Positions 52,659 to 61,335 of a DNA stretch of 64,000 bases are shown one piece after another (the first letter of the stretch is position 1; the number at the start of each line of letters is the position of its first letter). The DNA is taken from positions 1-64,000 of the forward strand of contig JASHOQ010000114.1 of NCBI GenBank assembly GCA_030041045.1, written 5' to 3'. The DNA is from Acidobacteriaceae bacterium (GTDB lineage Bacteria > Acidobacteriota > Terriglobia > Terriglobales > Acidobacteriaceae). The translations under genes were made by a program, and so were the position numbers. The notes under the pieces were generated by a model. The model was not told where the DNA came from. It did no database searches and saw only the letters and a list, made by a program, of their open reading frames with translations.

Positions 52659-52715
52659 CCCCAGGCGCAAGCCTGGGGATCGAAAGCCACTGCAGCCCAA
52701 GCCCCTGTAAGGGGC
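52659..52715. repeat. Two tandem REP-like hairpins
   Basis: CCCCAGGC / GCCTGGGG (52659-52678) form an eight-bp stem closed by a GCAA tetraloop. GCCCC / GGGGC (52701-52715) form a second stem with a TGTAA loop. They lie in the 374-bp gap between the phosphatase gene and aroA (52510-52883). Nothing else coding was seen there. Confidence 0.55.
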
Positions 52716-52849
52716 GAAAGAGCATCGACGGCTTGCCCTGGCCGCCGGCGCCGGGCGATAACGCGAACCTCTGGCGTGCCTCCGCCCAAGCATCACTGCA
52801 AGCCCGCTGGCCCAGTCCGATAAACTCGAACCAGCACATCGCACGAACA

Positions 52850-52881
52850 AGCTAAAAGCTAGGAGCTAGAAGCTAAGAGCT
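52850..52881 (+). repeat. Heptamer array (AGCTAAA) ending at the aroA start
   Basis: Units AGCTAAA, AGCTAGG, AGCTAGA, AGCTAAG, then AGCTGT immediately before the ATG at 52884. The only purine-rich stretches upstream of aroA (AGGAG at 52861, TAAGAG at 52874) are inside the array, so it supplies the ribosome-binding site. Confidence 0.7.
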
Positions 52882-52883
52882 GT

Positions 52884-54173
52884 ATGTCCGACCGCCTCAT
52901 CCGCCCCGCGCGCAACCTCTACGGCAGCCTGCGTCTGCCCGGCGACAAATCCATCAGCCATCGCTACGCCATGCTCGGCACCTTCGCCGAAGGCACTTCG
53001 CGCTTCACCAACTTCTCCACCGGCGCCGACTGCGCCTCCACTCTCGCGTGCATGCAGGCCCTCGGCGCAAAGGTGAATCGCCTCGACGATCATTCCGTCG
53101 CAATCGCCGGCGTGGCCGGCCGCGTCACTCCGGCAAACCATCCTCTCGATTGCGGCAACTCCGGCTCCACCATGCGCATGATTGCCGGCCTCCTCGCACC
53201 GCAAGAGGGCCGCTTCACGCTCACCGGGGACGCATCGCTCTCGCGCCGCCCCATGGAGCGCATCCGCAAACCGCTTGAAGCCATGGGCGCACGGATCACC
53301 CTCACTGACGGCCACGCGCCCCTCACCATTGAAGGCGCGCCGCTGCGCGCCATCGACTTCACCACGCCCACCCCCAGCGCGCAGGTCAAGACCTGCATCC
53401 TGCTTGCCGGATTGCAAACCGCGGGCACCACCACCGTGCGCGAAGCCGTGCGCACCCGCGATCACAGCGAACTGGCCCTTCGCGCTTTCGGCGCCAAATT
53501 AACGCGCACCGCGAACTCGGTCTCCATTGCCGGCCCGCAACCGCTCCACGCCATCGACGCCGCCGTCCCCGGCGACATTTCTTCCGCTGCATTTTTCATG
53601 TGTGCAGCCGCGCTCTTTCCCGGCTCCGGCCTGGTCATCGATGCGCTCGGCCTCAATCCCACGCGCGCGTCCCTGCTTGATGTGCTCACCGCGCTGGGCG
53701 CGCACATCAGCGTGCTCAATCTCGAAGAAAAAAACTCCGAGCTGGTGGGAACGGTGCAGATTGCCGGGCCGGCAGAGGGACTCGGATCGACGGAAATCAG
53801 CGGTTCACTCGCCGCGGCGCTCATCGACGAATTGCCGGTGCTCGCGGCCATTGCGCCGGCAACAAGCGGCGGCATCCGCATCCGCGACGCGAAGGAGCTG
53901 CGCGTGAAAGAGTCCGACCGCATCGCGCTCGTCGCCGGAAATCTGCGCGCCATGGGCGCCGAGGTGATCGAGTTTGAAGACGGGCTCGATGTGCCCGGGG
54001 GCCAGCCGCTCCACGGCGCAACTATCGATGCGGGCGGCGATCATCGCATCGCCATGGCCTTCAGCGTGGCCGCGCTCAAGGCCGAGGGCGAAACCCTGAT
54101 TCAGGGCGCCGAATCGGCAGCCATCAGCTTCCCTGAATTCTTCGATCTCCTCGATCTCGTCGCCGAGCGATAA
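52884..54173 (+). CDS. aroA: 3-phosphoshikimate 1-carboxyvinyltransferase (EPSP synthase)
   Basis: 429 residues. LPGDKSISHRYAMLGTFAEG (N-terminal signature), DCGNSGSTMRMIAGLLA, GDASLSRRPMERI, TPSAQVKTCILLAGL and KELRVKESDRIALVAGNLRAMG (C-terminal signature) with GGDHRIAMAFSVAA are in the normal order. Makes EPSP from shikimate 3-phosphate and PEP in aromatic amino acid synthesis. The length is normal. No other aro gene is nearby. The ribosome-binding site is provided by a repeat array. Confidence 0.95.
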   Translation: MSDRLIRPARNLYGSLRLPGDKSISHRYAMLGTFAEGTSRFTNFSTGADCASTLACMQALGAKVNRLDDHSVAIAGVAGRVTPANHPLDCGNSGSTMRMIAGLLAPQEGRFTLTGDASLSRRPMERIRKPLEAMGARITLTDGHAPLTIEGAPLRAIDFTTPTPSAQVKTCILLAGLQTAGTTTVREAVRTRDHSELALRAFGAKLTRTANSVSIAGPQPLHAIDAAVPGDISSAAFFMCAAALFPGSGLVIDALGLNPTRASLLDVLTALGAHISVLNLEEKNSELVGTVQIAGPAEGLGSTEISGSLAAALIDELPVLAAIAPATSGGIRIRDAKELRVKESDRIALVAGNLRAMGAEVIEFEDGLDVPGGQPLHGATIDAGGDHRIAMAFSVAALKAEGETLIQGAESAAISFPEFFDLLDLVAER

Positions 54174-54197
54174 ATCCCCACCGCAATGCAGCGCATT

Positions 54198-54218
54198 GGG
54201 CGCCCCATCTGGGGGCCC
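54198..54218. terminator. Possible bidirectional terminator between aroA and the TolC-like gene
   Basis: GGGCGCCCC pairs with GGGGGCCC across ATCT, with one bulge, in the 120-bp gap between two convergent genes. A TTTTT follows 20 bases later on the plus strand. Weak by the strict hairpin-plus-T-run rule. Confidence 0.35.
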
Positions 54219-54293
54219 TCTGGGCACGACGCATCTGTTTTTGCCGCAACGGTGTGAAATCGAATCCCTCAGCCCAACACATCGGCTGCGCAG

Positions 54294-56492
54294 TTATTGT
54301 CCCGTTCCCGGCGCCGAGGGCGCTCCGGAGGGCTGCTCCCCCTGAGGCGTTGTCGACGGCTCCTCTTCCGGCGGCGCGGCGTGCACGCCCGGCACCACCG
54401 GCGCAGTTCCCACGGTTCCCTGCGCTGCATCGCCCAAGTTGATTCCATAATGCTCGAGCGTGGAAGCCAGAGTCTGGTACAGGCCGGCACGGTCCTTGGC
54501 ATAAGCCGCGTTGGCCGCAATCAGGTTATCTTCCGCCGTGGCCAGGTTGCGCTCCTGCTGCAATACGTTCGCCGTGGTCGATGCGCCCAGGTGCAGCTTC
54601 TTTTCCTCCGCATCCAGGCTTTGCTGGTTGTAGTCGCGCGCGGCCTGGGCCGCTTCCACCGCGGCGCGGTCGTTGGTGAGCGCGTACATTGCGTTCACCA
54701 CCTGCATGCGGATCTGCGTGTGCAGCTGTTCCAGGCGCAGCTCCGCCTGCCGGTACTCCATCAGCGAGCGCTCCTGCACCGATTGCGCCTCGCGGTTGCG
54801 GAGGTTGACGGTCAAATTGAAGCCCGCACCCTTGTTGGGAGCGCTGCTGTTCACCAGGTTGCTCAGCGTGCTTTCGTAGCCCACGGTGGGGACCGTATTG
54901 GGCGCGCACGGTCCCGCGGGGCTGCTGAAAAAGTTAAAGCAGCTCGGACTCTGCGCGCCGCCTGAGGCGCTGGCGCCGTAAAACCCGAAGACGTTCAGCG
55001 TGGGCAGCAGCGCATTGCGCGCGCCCTTGAGCGTGATTTCGTCGTTGCGCAACGTGAGCACGGCCTGCTCCAGCTCCGGCCGCTGCTTGAACGCGTCCTG
55101 CACCAATTGCTCCACCGGCTCGCTCTCTTCGGGAATCGGCTCCAGGCTCACGCGGTCGGTGGGAATCACGGGCGCGGCCGAAAGCACGGGATCGTTCAGG
55201 TTGCGGGCAATGGCCTGCTTGATGATCTGCTGCTGGTAATTCAGCGCGTTTTGCGCGCTGATCAGCGCCTGCTTGTCCGTGGCCACATTGGACTCGGCGT
55301 TGACTACGTCGAGCGGCGCCATGGTGCCGATCTCCAGCTGCTTGCGGTTGTCCTCGAGCAGCCGCGAGCTCTGGTCCAGCGCGCGTTGCTTGGCCTGCAC
55401 GTCCTCGTAAGCCTGCACCAGTCCCCAGTAAATCGTCTCCACCTGGTTCACGGTGTAAAGAATCTGCTGCCGGAAGGACGAGTCCGTGATGCGGCGGTCG
55501 TTCGCGGCCTGGTACATGAAGCGTTTGTTCACCCAGATGCCGGCGCCCTGCAAAAGCTGTTGCGTAACCGTGGCCTGGAAACTGGAGCTCAGGAGCGGGC
55601 TGTATTCGTAGAGCTCGCTGTTGGTCGTCAGCCGCTGATTGTCGAACGTGAGGGCGAGCGAAGTGCCGGTGATGAATCCCTGGTTGTAGGTAAAGTTGTA
55701 TTGGTCGGTGTTGGTTGAAGCGCGCGGCTGAAAGATGCTTACCGCCGGCGACTCCTGCCGTTGCAATTCGATTGCGCCCGTGAGCGTGGGATCGAGCACT
55801 TCGGGGTTGGGGCCCGCGCCCGCGGTGGTCAACGTGAGTCCGGAGACGCCCGAACCGGCGCCGCCCGAGCCCACCGTTGTTCCGCCCGGTCCGCCGCCGG
55901 TCGTCAGCGTGGACGCCGAGCCGCCCAGCGTGCCCGTCACCAGGCCTGAAGGCGCGCCCAGCAGTGCGGCGCCGGTCTTGGCGCGCAGGATGTCGGTATC
56001 GGCAATGTCCAGGTCGTAGCGGGCGATGGCGATGTCGTAGTTATTCTCGATGGCCAGCGCCAGCGCGTCCGAGAGGCTGAGATAAATCTTGCCGTCTTTC
56101 ACCAGGTCGCCCAGGCGCACCGAGTTCGCAAAGCTCGCCTTGCCGATCGTCGTGGGCCGGAAGATATTGATGGGGTCGCCCAGCCAGCCGGCGAAGGGCT
56201 TGGAATAGTCGCGCTGCGAAGCCCGCAGGGGATAAGGCGACGTAGCAATCGGCGCGGGCGCCGGGGGCAGGTTGGAAGCGGCCTTGTCCGGCCCCTTCGC
56301 GCCTGCGGCCGGCATCTGGGAAAATCCCGGCGGCATTCCGGAAAATGCCGTAAGCACGATCATGGCCCCGGCGCGCCAACCGCTTATCCTTTTCCCATTT
56401 CGCGAATTTCCGCGGGATGGGTTCGCCTTGCGCCCCGGTTCCCGCTTTCCGGCAAACACACGAGTCCTCTCAAAATGCATAAATTTCTCCAT
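54294..56492 (-). CDS. TolC-like outer-membrane efflux protein
   Basis: 732 residues, well above the 450-500 usual for TolC. After a hydrophobic N-terminus (AGAMIVLTAFSGMPPGFSQ) come TolC duplicate repeats: YLSLSDALALAIENNYDIAIARYD, LIAANAAYAKDRAGLYQTLA and long alpha-helical barrel segments (ALDQSSRLLEDNRKQLEIGTMAPLDVVNAESNVATDKQAL). Extra sequence includes a Gly/Thr-rich insert (about 185-220) and a Cys-containing loop (SPSCFNFFSSPAGPCAP). No RND or ABC pump genes adjoin it. A TetR-operator-like palindrome lies 224 nt upstream. Starts 56492 and 56480 are both possible. Confidence 0.85.
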   Translation of the reverse strand: MEKFMHFERTRVFAGKREPGRKANPSRGNSRNGKRISGWRAGAMIVLTAFSGMPPGFSQMPAAGAKGPDKAASNLPPAPAPIATSPYPLRASQRDYSKPFAGWLGDPINIFRPTTIGKASFANSVRLGDLVKDGKIYLSLSDALALAIENNYDIAIARYDLDIADTDILRAKTGAALLGAPSGLVTGTLGGSASTLTTGGGPGGTTVGSGGAGSGVSGLTLTTAGAGPNPEVLDPTLTGAIELQRQESPAVSIFQPRASTNTDQYNFTYNQGFITGTSLALTFDNQRLTTNSELYEYSPLLSSSFQATVTQQLLQGAGIWVNKRFMYQAANDRRITDSSFRQQILYTVNQVETIYWGLVQAYEDVQAKQRALDQSSRLLEDNRKQLEIGTMAPLDVVNAESNVATDKQALISAQNALNYQQQIIKQAIARNLNDPVLSAAPVIPTDRVSLEPIPEESEPVEQLVQDAFKQRPELEQAVLTLRNDEITLKGARNALLPTLNVFGFYGASASGGAQSPSCFNFFSSPAGPCAPNTVPTVGYESTLSNLVNSSAPNKGAGFNLTVNLRNREAQSVQERSLMEYRQAELRLEQLHTQIRMQVVNAMYALTNDRAAVEAAQAARDYNQQSLDAEEKKLHLGASTTANVLQQERNLATAEDNLIAANAAYAKDRAGLYQTLASTLEHYGINLGDAAQGTVGTAPVVPGVHAAPPEEEPSTTPQGEQPSGAPSAPGTGQ

Positions 56493-56715
56493 GATTTGGC
56501 TGCGTCACTTGGAATGCCAACTCTCAAGACGGGCCGCAGAGCCTTCCGGATGCAAATTTTCCCATCCCTTAGACGATTATCGCCTTCACGCCAAACTGCG
56601 AGAACCTGCCTGGAATTACGAATTCGATACCCTCGTTGTTCCCGCCCCCGCCTTTCTCCGCTGCACTCGACGGTCGCCCGAACCGCTCCGAAATCAGTTC
56701 CGCGGTGACGACCGT

Positions 56716-56737
56716 TTTAACTAACTGGTTAGTAAAA
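56716..56737. promoter_or_regulatory. TetR-operator-like palindrome in the 56493-56835 gap
   Basis: TTTAACTAACTGGTTAGTAAAA reads as ACTAAC-TG-GTTAGT flanked by TTT / AAA, a near-perfect 22-bp palindrome (56716-56737, one mismatch pair). The form matches operators of TetR/AcrR-family regulators of efflux genes. It lies between the TolC-like gene (minus) and truA (plus); no regulator is encoded nearby. The rest of the 343-bp gap shows nothing recognisable. Confidence 0.5.
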
Positions 56738-56835
56738 TACGGCATCGCCCGCCCGGAGTGCAAGCGGGCCGGAGATCCGGCCCTCCCTTCTCGGTTCTGG
56801 ATCGGGCATCCTGTAGGCTGTAGGCGGCGGCCACG

Positions 56836-57684
56836 GTGAGCACACCCCCTCAAAGCGACGGGCACCCGCAGACCTGGAAACTCACGCTGGCCTATGACGG
56901 CACGGATTTCCACGGCTGGCAGATTCAGCCAGACCGGCCCACCATCCAGGGCGAGCTGCAGTCGGCTCTCGAGCGCGTCACCGGCGAGAGCCCATTGCCC
57001 CAGGGATCGGGCAGGACCGACGCCGGCGTGCACGCCCTGGCGCAGGTGGCCAGCTTTGCTCTGTCTGCGCCCATCCCGCCAGAAAACCTGCGCCGCGCGC
57101 TCAACCGCACCTTGCCCCTGGCAATTCGTGTCTCCGAAGCCAAGACGGTGCCAAGCACTACCTTTCACGCCCGTCATTCCGCTCTGGCCAAGACCTATGA
57201 GTACCGGATTTTTTTGGGAGAGACTTGTTCCCCTTTTCACGCCCGCTATGTACTTCCGTGCCTGTGGAAAATTGATCCAGTTCTGCTTCAGGAATCGGCT
57301 CGCATCTTTCTGGGAGAACATGACTTTTTGAGCTTCGCCGCCACTGACCCGGAACGCTCCGCGCGCGGCGCCCCGGCAATCCTGGACGAGGACGGCGACG
57401 AGCAGGGCTCCGGACCTGGGAGTACCCTCCGGACCATCTTTTCCTCAGCCTGGCAAGAGCGCGGCAGCGAAGCCGGCGCGCTGCTGGTCTATCGCGTCCG
57501 CGGCAACGGATTCCTGCATCACATGGTCCGCAACCTGGTGGGGACCATGCTCGAAATCGGCCGCGGGCAATTGGCCTTGGACGAGCTCGTGAAAATCCTG
57601 GCCGCGCGTTCCCGCTCCGCTGCCGGACCCACGGCGCCCGCATGCGGGCTTTTTCTGCACTCGGTTGAATATCCGCAGGAATGA
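56836..57684 (+). CDS. truA: tRNA pseudouridine synthase A
   Basis: 282 residues. LTLAYDGTDFHGWQIQPDRPTIQGELQSAL, catalytic Asp in GSGRTDAGVHALAQV (Asp62), TFHARHSALAKTYEYRI, HDFLSFAA and FLHHMVRNLVGTMLEIGRG are the ordered motifs. Makes pseudouridine at positions 38-40 of tRNA anticodon stems. GTG start with GGCGGCC upstream. A Gly/Ser/Asp-rich loop (DEDGDEQGSGPGS) is longer than usual. Followed by a MITE-like repeat. Confidence 0.95.
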   Translation: MSTPPQSDGHPQTWKLTLAYDGTDFHGWQIQPDRPTIQGELQSALERVTGESPLPQGSGRTDAGVHALAQVASFALSAPIPPENLRRALNRTLPLAIRVSEAKTVPSTTFHARHSALAKTYEYRIFLGETCSPFHARYVLPCLWKIDPVLLQESARIFLGEHDFLSFAATDPERSARGAPAILDEDGDEQGSGPGSTLRTIFSSAWQERGSEAGALLVYRVRGNGFLHHMVRNLVGTMLEIGRGQLALDELVKILAARSRSAAGPTAPACGLFLHSVEYPQE

Positions 57685-57702
57685 TTCTCCCCCGCGACTA
57701 TT

Positions 57703-57811
57703 GCGTTTTCGGAAATGGTGTAGACCGAAGCTGGGACCGAGAAGTCAACGCGACCAACAGGGAGCGGCGACCTGGCACGATGCAAAAAGACCACAGTATT
57801 TCTGAAAACGC
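57703..57811. repeat. MITE-like palindromic repeat, copy B
   Basis: 109 bp with inverted ends GCGTTTTCGGAAATG / CATTTCAGAAAACGC-type (57703 and 57811). Its core 57752-57773 is identical in reverse complement to 3626-3647 of copy A. Inner sequences align on both sides of the core except for the nested insert of copy A. Lies in the 225-bp gap between truA and the M20 peptidase gene. Confidence 0.7.
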
Positions 57812-57909
57812 CGTAAACGCGCAACCGCCGCGCATTCCCGCCACTCTCTTCGCGCCGCTCGCCGCACTGCGGAAACCCGCGCTTCCGCGCGCCTGCTAAC
57901 CTGAAGGCA

Positions 57910-59175
57910 ATGGCCATGGCGCTGGTCTCGCACAACTCCGCCTTTTCCCGGGTTACGGCGCTGGCCGCGCTCAGGCCCGTCCACGGAGCTTTCGCGTGGC
58001 TGCACGGCAACCCGCAGAAAATCATGGACTGGCAATGCGAGCTGGTTTCCATTCCCGCTCCTCTGAACGGCGAGCAGGCGCGCGCGGAGTGGCTCAGCCG
58101 GCATTTCACTCAAGCCGGATTGAGCGGCGTGGAGATGGACACGGTTCACAATGTCTACGGTGTCCTGCCCGCGCGCCATCTCCCCCCGGAAAGCACCGGG
58201 CCCGCGGTCGTGCTCTCGGCGCACCTCGACACGGTGTTTCCCCGCGAGACTCCTCTGAAGCCCGTGCTCGAGGGCGACCGCCTCCGCGCTCCGGGCGCCT
58301 GCGACAATGGCGCCGGCGTGGCCGGCCTTCTGGCCATCGCGCACGCCCTGGTTCAGGCGCAGGTGGAACTGCCGGTTCCCCTGGTTTTCCTCGGCAACGT
58401 AGGCGAAGAGGGCGAAGGCGACCTGCGCGGCATGCGCCACCTCTACACGCAAACCGCACTGGGCGGGCGCGTGGCCGCGCACATCGTTCTCGATGGCGCC
58501 GGAGCCGATGGCGCCGTAACCCAGGGAGTGGGCAGCCGGCGATTTCAGGTCTCCATCACCGGTCCCGGCGGCCACAGTTTCACCGATGCGGGCACTCCCA
58601 ATCCCATCGCCGCCATGGCCTCGGCCCTTGCTGCGCTCGCGGAAATTCCCTTGCCCGATGAGCCCCGCACCACCATGAACCTGGGAACCATCCGCGGCGG
58701 AACCAGCGTGAACTCCATCCCCGAATGCGCGCACGCCACCGTCGATTTCCGCTCCACCAGCGCCGAGCAGTTGCTTCGCCTCGAGAGCGCCCTCGAGCGC
58801 GCGGCGGAAGACGCGGTGGAGAAATGCAATGCGCAGGCGCGGGACGCGGGCAGCGCCAGCAAGGGTCCGCTCATTTTTTCCATCACCAGAATCGGTGACC
58901 GTCCCGCGGCAGGTCTTGCCGGCGATTCTCCGCTGCTGGAAGCGCTGCGCGCCGTTGACCGTCATCTGGGCCTGCGCACCGATCTTCGTCTGGGGTCCAC
59001 GGACGCCAATCTGCCGCTCTCGCTCGGCGTACCCGCGTTGTCCATCGGCGCGGGCGGGGAGGGTGGCGGGGCGCACACTCTGGCCGAGTGGTACTCGGCA
59101 AAAGACCGGGAGCTCGGCCTGCGCCGAGCGCTCTTGCTCACCCTGGCCATGGTGGAGTGGGCAGGCGAGCAATAG
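57910..59175 (+). CDS. M20 family metallopeptidase
   Basis: 421 residues, dinuclear zinc hydrolase of the M20 peptidase / acetylornithine deacetylase family. Zinc ligands lie in VVLSAHLDTVFP (His, Asp), GACDNGAGVAG (Asp), FLGNVGEEGEGDLRGMRH (two Glu) and VLDGAGADG (Asp); the dimerisation domain is GGHSFTDAGTPNPIAAMASALAAL. It cleaves peptides or N-acyl amino acids in the cytoplasm; no leader peptide is seen. Alternative name would be carboxypeptidase G2-like or peptidase T-like; the exact substrate cannot be told. ATG start at 57910 (GGCAATGGCC context). Confidence 0.87.
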   Translation: MAMALVSHNSAFSRVTALAALRPVHGAFAWLHGNPQKIMDWQCELVSIPAPLNGEQARAEWLSRHFTQAGLSGVEMDTVHNVYGVLPARHLPPESTGPAVVLSAHLDTVFPRETPLKPVLEGDRLRAPGACDNGAGVAGLLAIAHALVQAQVELPVPLVFLGNVGEEGEGDLRGMRHLYTQTALGGRVAAHIVLDGAGADGAVTQGVGSRRFQVSITGPGGHSFTDAGTPNPIAAMASALAALAEIPLPDEPRTTMNLGTIRGGTSVNSIPECAHATVDFRSTSAEQLLRLESALERAAEDAVEKCNAQARDAGSASKGPLIFSITRIGDRPAAGLAGDSPLLEALRAVDRHLGLRTDLRLGSTDANLPLSLGVPALSIGAGGEGGGAHTLAEWYSAKDRELGLRRALLLTLAMVEWAGEQ

Positions 59176-59535
59176 TTCCCGTCGTTTTTCTCCCATCTCT
59201 CTCGATTCAGTGAACTTCTCGCCTCCGCCGCGGCCCCCCGCGCTCGGCCGCTACTCTTTGCCGCCGGCCGCGTCTATACACAGGACCGGACACAGGACCG
59301 GCCGTTCCTCCGCCGGCGATGAAGGTCGGGAGCGGCGGGTCTCGAGAAAAAACGCGGTCATCGATTCCGGGCGCGGCGTGTGCAACTGGCTATACTGTGA
59401 GTTGGTGCATCAAACTTGAGAATTGGTGTATCCAGGCGTGCCGGCCCAGGGCCGGCCTTTTGAGGTCGCGTTTTTGAGGTCCCATTTTCGAGGTTCCCCT
59501 TTTCGAGGTTCCCATTTTCGAGGTTATTGAACGGT
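59176..59535. repeat. Gap before degP, with a 15-nt tandem array
   Basis: The first part holds a direct repeat of ACAGGACCGG (about 59280-59300). From 59458 to 59525 a 15-nt unit TTTTCGAGGTTCCCA is repeated five times with decay (starting copies TTTTGAGGT). The last copy ends ten bases before the ATG of degP, and its GAGGT may serve as the ribosome-binding site. Nothing else was recognised. Confidence 0.7.
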
Positions 59536-61176
59536 ATGAAATCGCTCTTTGAACGCCTGCGTTCCCGCCGTCTCGCTTCGGCTTTCCTGGTGCTCGCCGC
59601 GCTCACGGCAGCCATCCTGACGGGTTCGTTCGCGGCGCATGGCGTGCGCGGCCAGGAGCAGCAGCAGCAGAACTCGAGCACCGATGCCGCTCCGCTCAAG
59701 ATCGTCAACTCCGCCATTGCTCCCAATGAGTTTGTGAAGATTGCCCACGAAGTGGCGCCGGCGGTGGTCAACATCAACACCCAGACGCTTCCCAAGCAGT
59801 CGGATAATCACGGGCGCCGGAACTTCCATTTTCGCAACCAGCCTGACCAGCAGAATCCGGGAGACGACGGCGACGACGACGATCAGGGCCAGGGCGAGGA
59901 CAACTTCCAGGACTTCTTCAACCGCTTTTTCGGCGGGCAGGTTCCCGGCCAGCCTGACCAGGGCGACAACGGCGGGCAGGTGCAGGAGTCGCTGGGATCC
60001 GGATTCATCGTCGACTCCAAGGGCTACATCATCACCAACGAGCACGTGATCGAAAAAGCCGACAGGATTTACGTCAAGCTTTCCACCGATCCCGACACCC
60101 AGGATCTGGGACGGCCGGCACGCGTCATCGGCGTGGATAAGGCTACCGACCTTGCCGTCATCAAGATCGATGCCAACACGCCCTTGCCGATCGTGAAGAT
60201 GGGCAACTCCGACGAGTCTCAGGTGGGCGACTGGGTTGAGGCCATCGGCAGTCCCTTCGCTCTGGCGCAGACCGTCACCGCGGGCATCATCTCCGCCAAG
60301 AACCGCACCATCGACCAGGGCGCTCCGGGCCAGTTCCAGCACTTCATCCAGACGGATGCGGCCATCAATCCTGGCAATTCCGGCGGTCCGCTCCTCGACA
60401 TGAACGGGAATGTGATCGGCGTCAATACGGCCATTTACACGCAGTCGGCGGGCTATGAAGGCATCGGCTTTGCCATGCCCTCGAATACCGTGGTCTCCGT
60501 GTACAACGACCTCATCGGCCCCGGCCACAAGGTGGTGCGCGGCTCCATCGGCATCCAGTTCCGCGAGGGGCTTTCGAGCGCGGTGAATCGCGTCTACGGT
60601 TTCAAGAACGGCGTCCTGGTGCAGGAAGTGCAGCCCGGTGGTCCGGCGGATAAGGCCGGCATGAAACCGGGCGACATTATTGTCACCATCGACGGCCGCC
60701 CGGTGAAGGACGGCGACGATCTGGTGAACGAGATCGCCAGCCGCAAGCCTGGCTCGACCATCAACCTGGGCTTCCTGCGCGACGGCAAACAACAGGACAC
60801 GACCATTACCATCGGCGACCGCGACAAGGTGTTTGCGGAGCTGGCCGGAAATCAGCCGCAGGCCAACCCGGAGACTTCAGGCGATCCCAGTGAAACCAAG
60901 CTGGGCCTGGTGGTGCGCGATCTTTCGCAGACAGTGGTTGGCAGGATTCACACCTCCGGCGTGGAAATCGAATCGGTGCGCACGGGCTCGTTCGCTGACC
61001 TGCAGGGCCTCGAACCCGGTCTGGTTATCACCCACGTCAACCGGCAGCCCACGGCCACCAAGGACCAGTTCGAAGCCGAGGTGAGCAAGCTCAAGACCGG
61101 CGACGACGTAGTCTTCGAGGTGGTGGACCCGCATCATCCTGAAGAAGGCATCAACTACATTGGAGGTACGCTGTAA
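59536..61176 (+). CDS. degP: HtrA/DegP-type periplasmic serine protease
   Basis: 546 residues. N-terminal signal anchor (LASAFLVLAALTAAILTGSFAA), then an Asp/Gln-rich loop (DDGDDDDQGQGEDNF), a trypsin-like domain with catalytic His in ITNEHVIEKADRI (170), Asp in ATDLAVIKID (205) and Ser in NPGNSGGPLLDM (282), and two PDZ domains (IGIQFREGLSSAVNR... and LGLVVRDLSQTVVGRI...). Degrades misfolded envelope proteins. ATG 59536; the TTG at 59527 in the same frame is also possible. The acidic loop is longer than in E. coli DegP. Confidence 0.93.
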   Translation: MKSLFERLRSRRLASAFLVLAALTAAILTGSFAAHGVRGQEQQQQNSSTDAAPLKIVNSAIAPNEFVKIAHEVAPAVVNINTQTLPKQSDNHGRRNFHFRNQPDQQNPGDDGDDDDQGQGEDNFQDFFNRFFGGQVPGQPDQGDNGGQVQESLGSGFIVDSKGYIITNEHVIEKADRIYVKLSTDPDTQDLGRPARVIGVDKATDLAVIKIDANTPLPIVKMGNSDESQVGDWVEAIGSPFALAQTVTAGIISAKNRTIDQGAPGQFQHFIQTDAAINPGNSGGPLLDMNGNVIGVNTAIYTQSAGYEGIGFAMPSNTVVSVYNDLIGPGHKVVRGSIGIQFREGLSSAVNRVYGFKNGVLVQEVQPGGPADKAGMKPGDIIVTIDGRPVKDGDDLVNEIASRKPGSTINLGFLRDGKQQDTTITIGDRDKVFAELAGNQPQANPETSGDPSETKLGLVVRDLSQTVVGRIHTSGVEIESVRTGSFADLQGLEPGLVITHVNRQPTATKDQFEAEVSKLKTGDDVVFEVVDPHHPEEGINYIGGTL

Positions 61177-61335
61177 ACGGATGCGGACTGCGCCTGGAAG
61201 GGAAAGCCATTACCACTGCCGTTACCTCGGTGTAGCCCACCCCCCTATCGAAGGGTATTCTCATTGCCGAAATTTGGTTTATTCCGATAGACTCGAGGGA
61301 TTACCCCGGTTATCGAGTATCTATTTGAGGTGATT

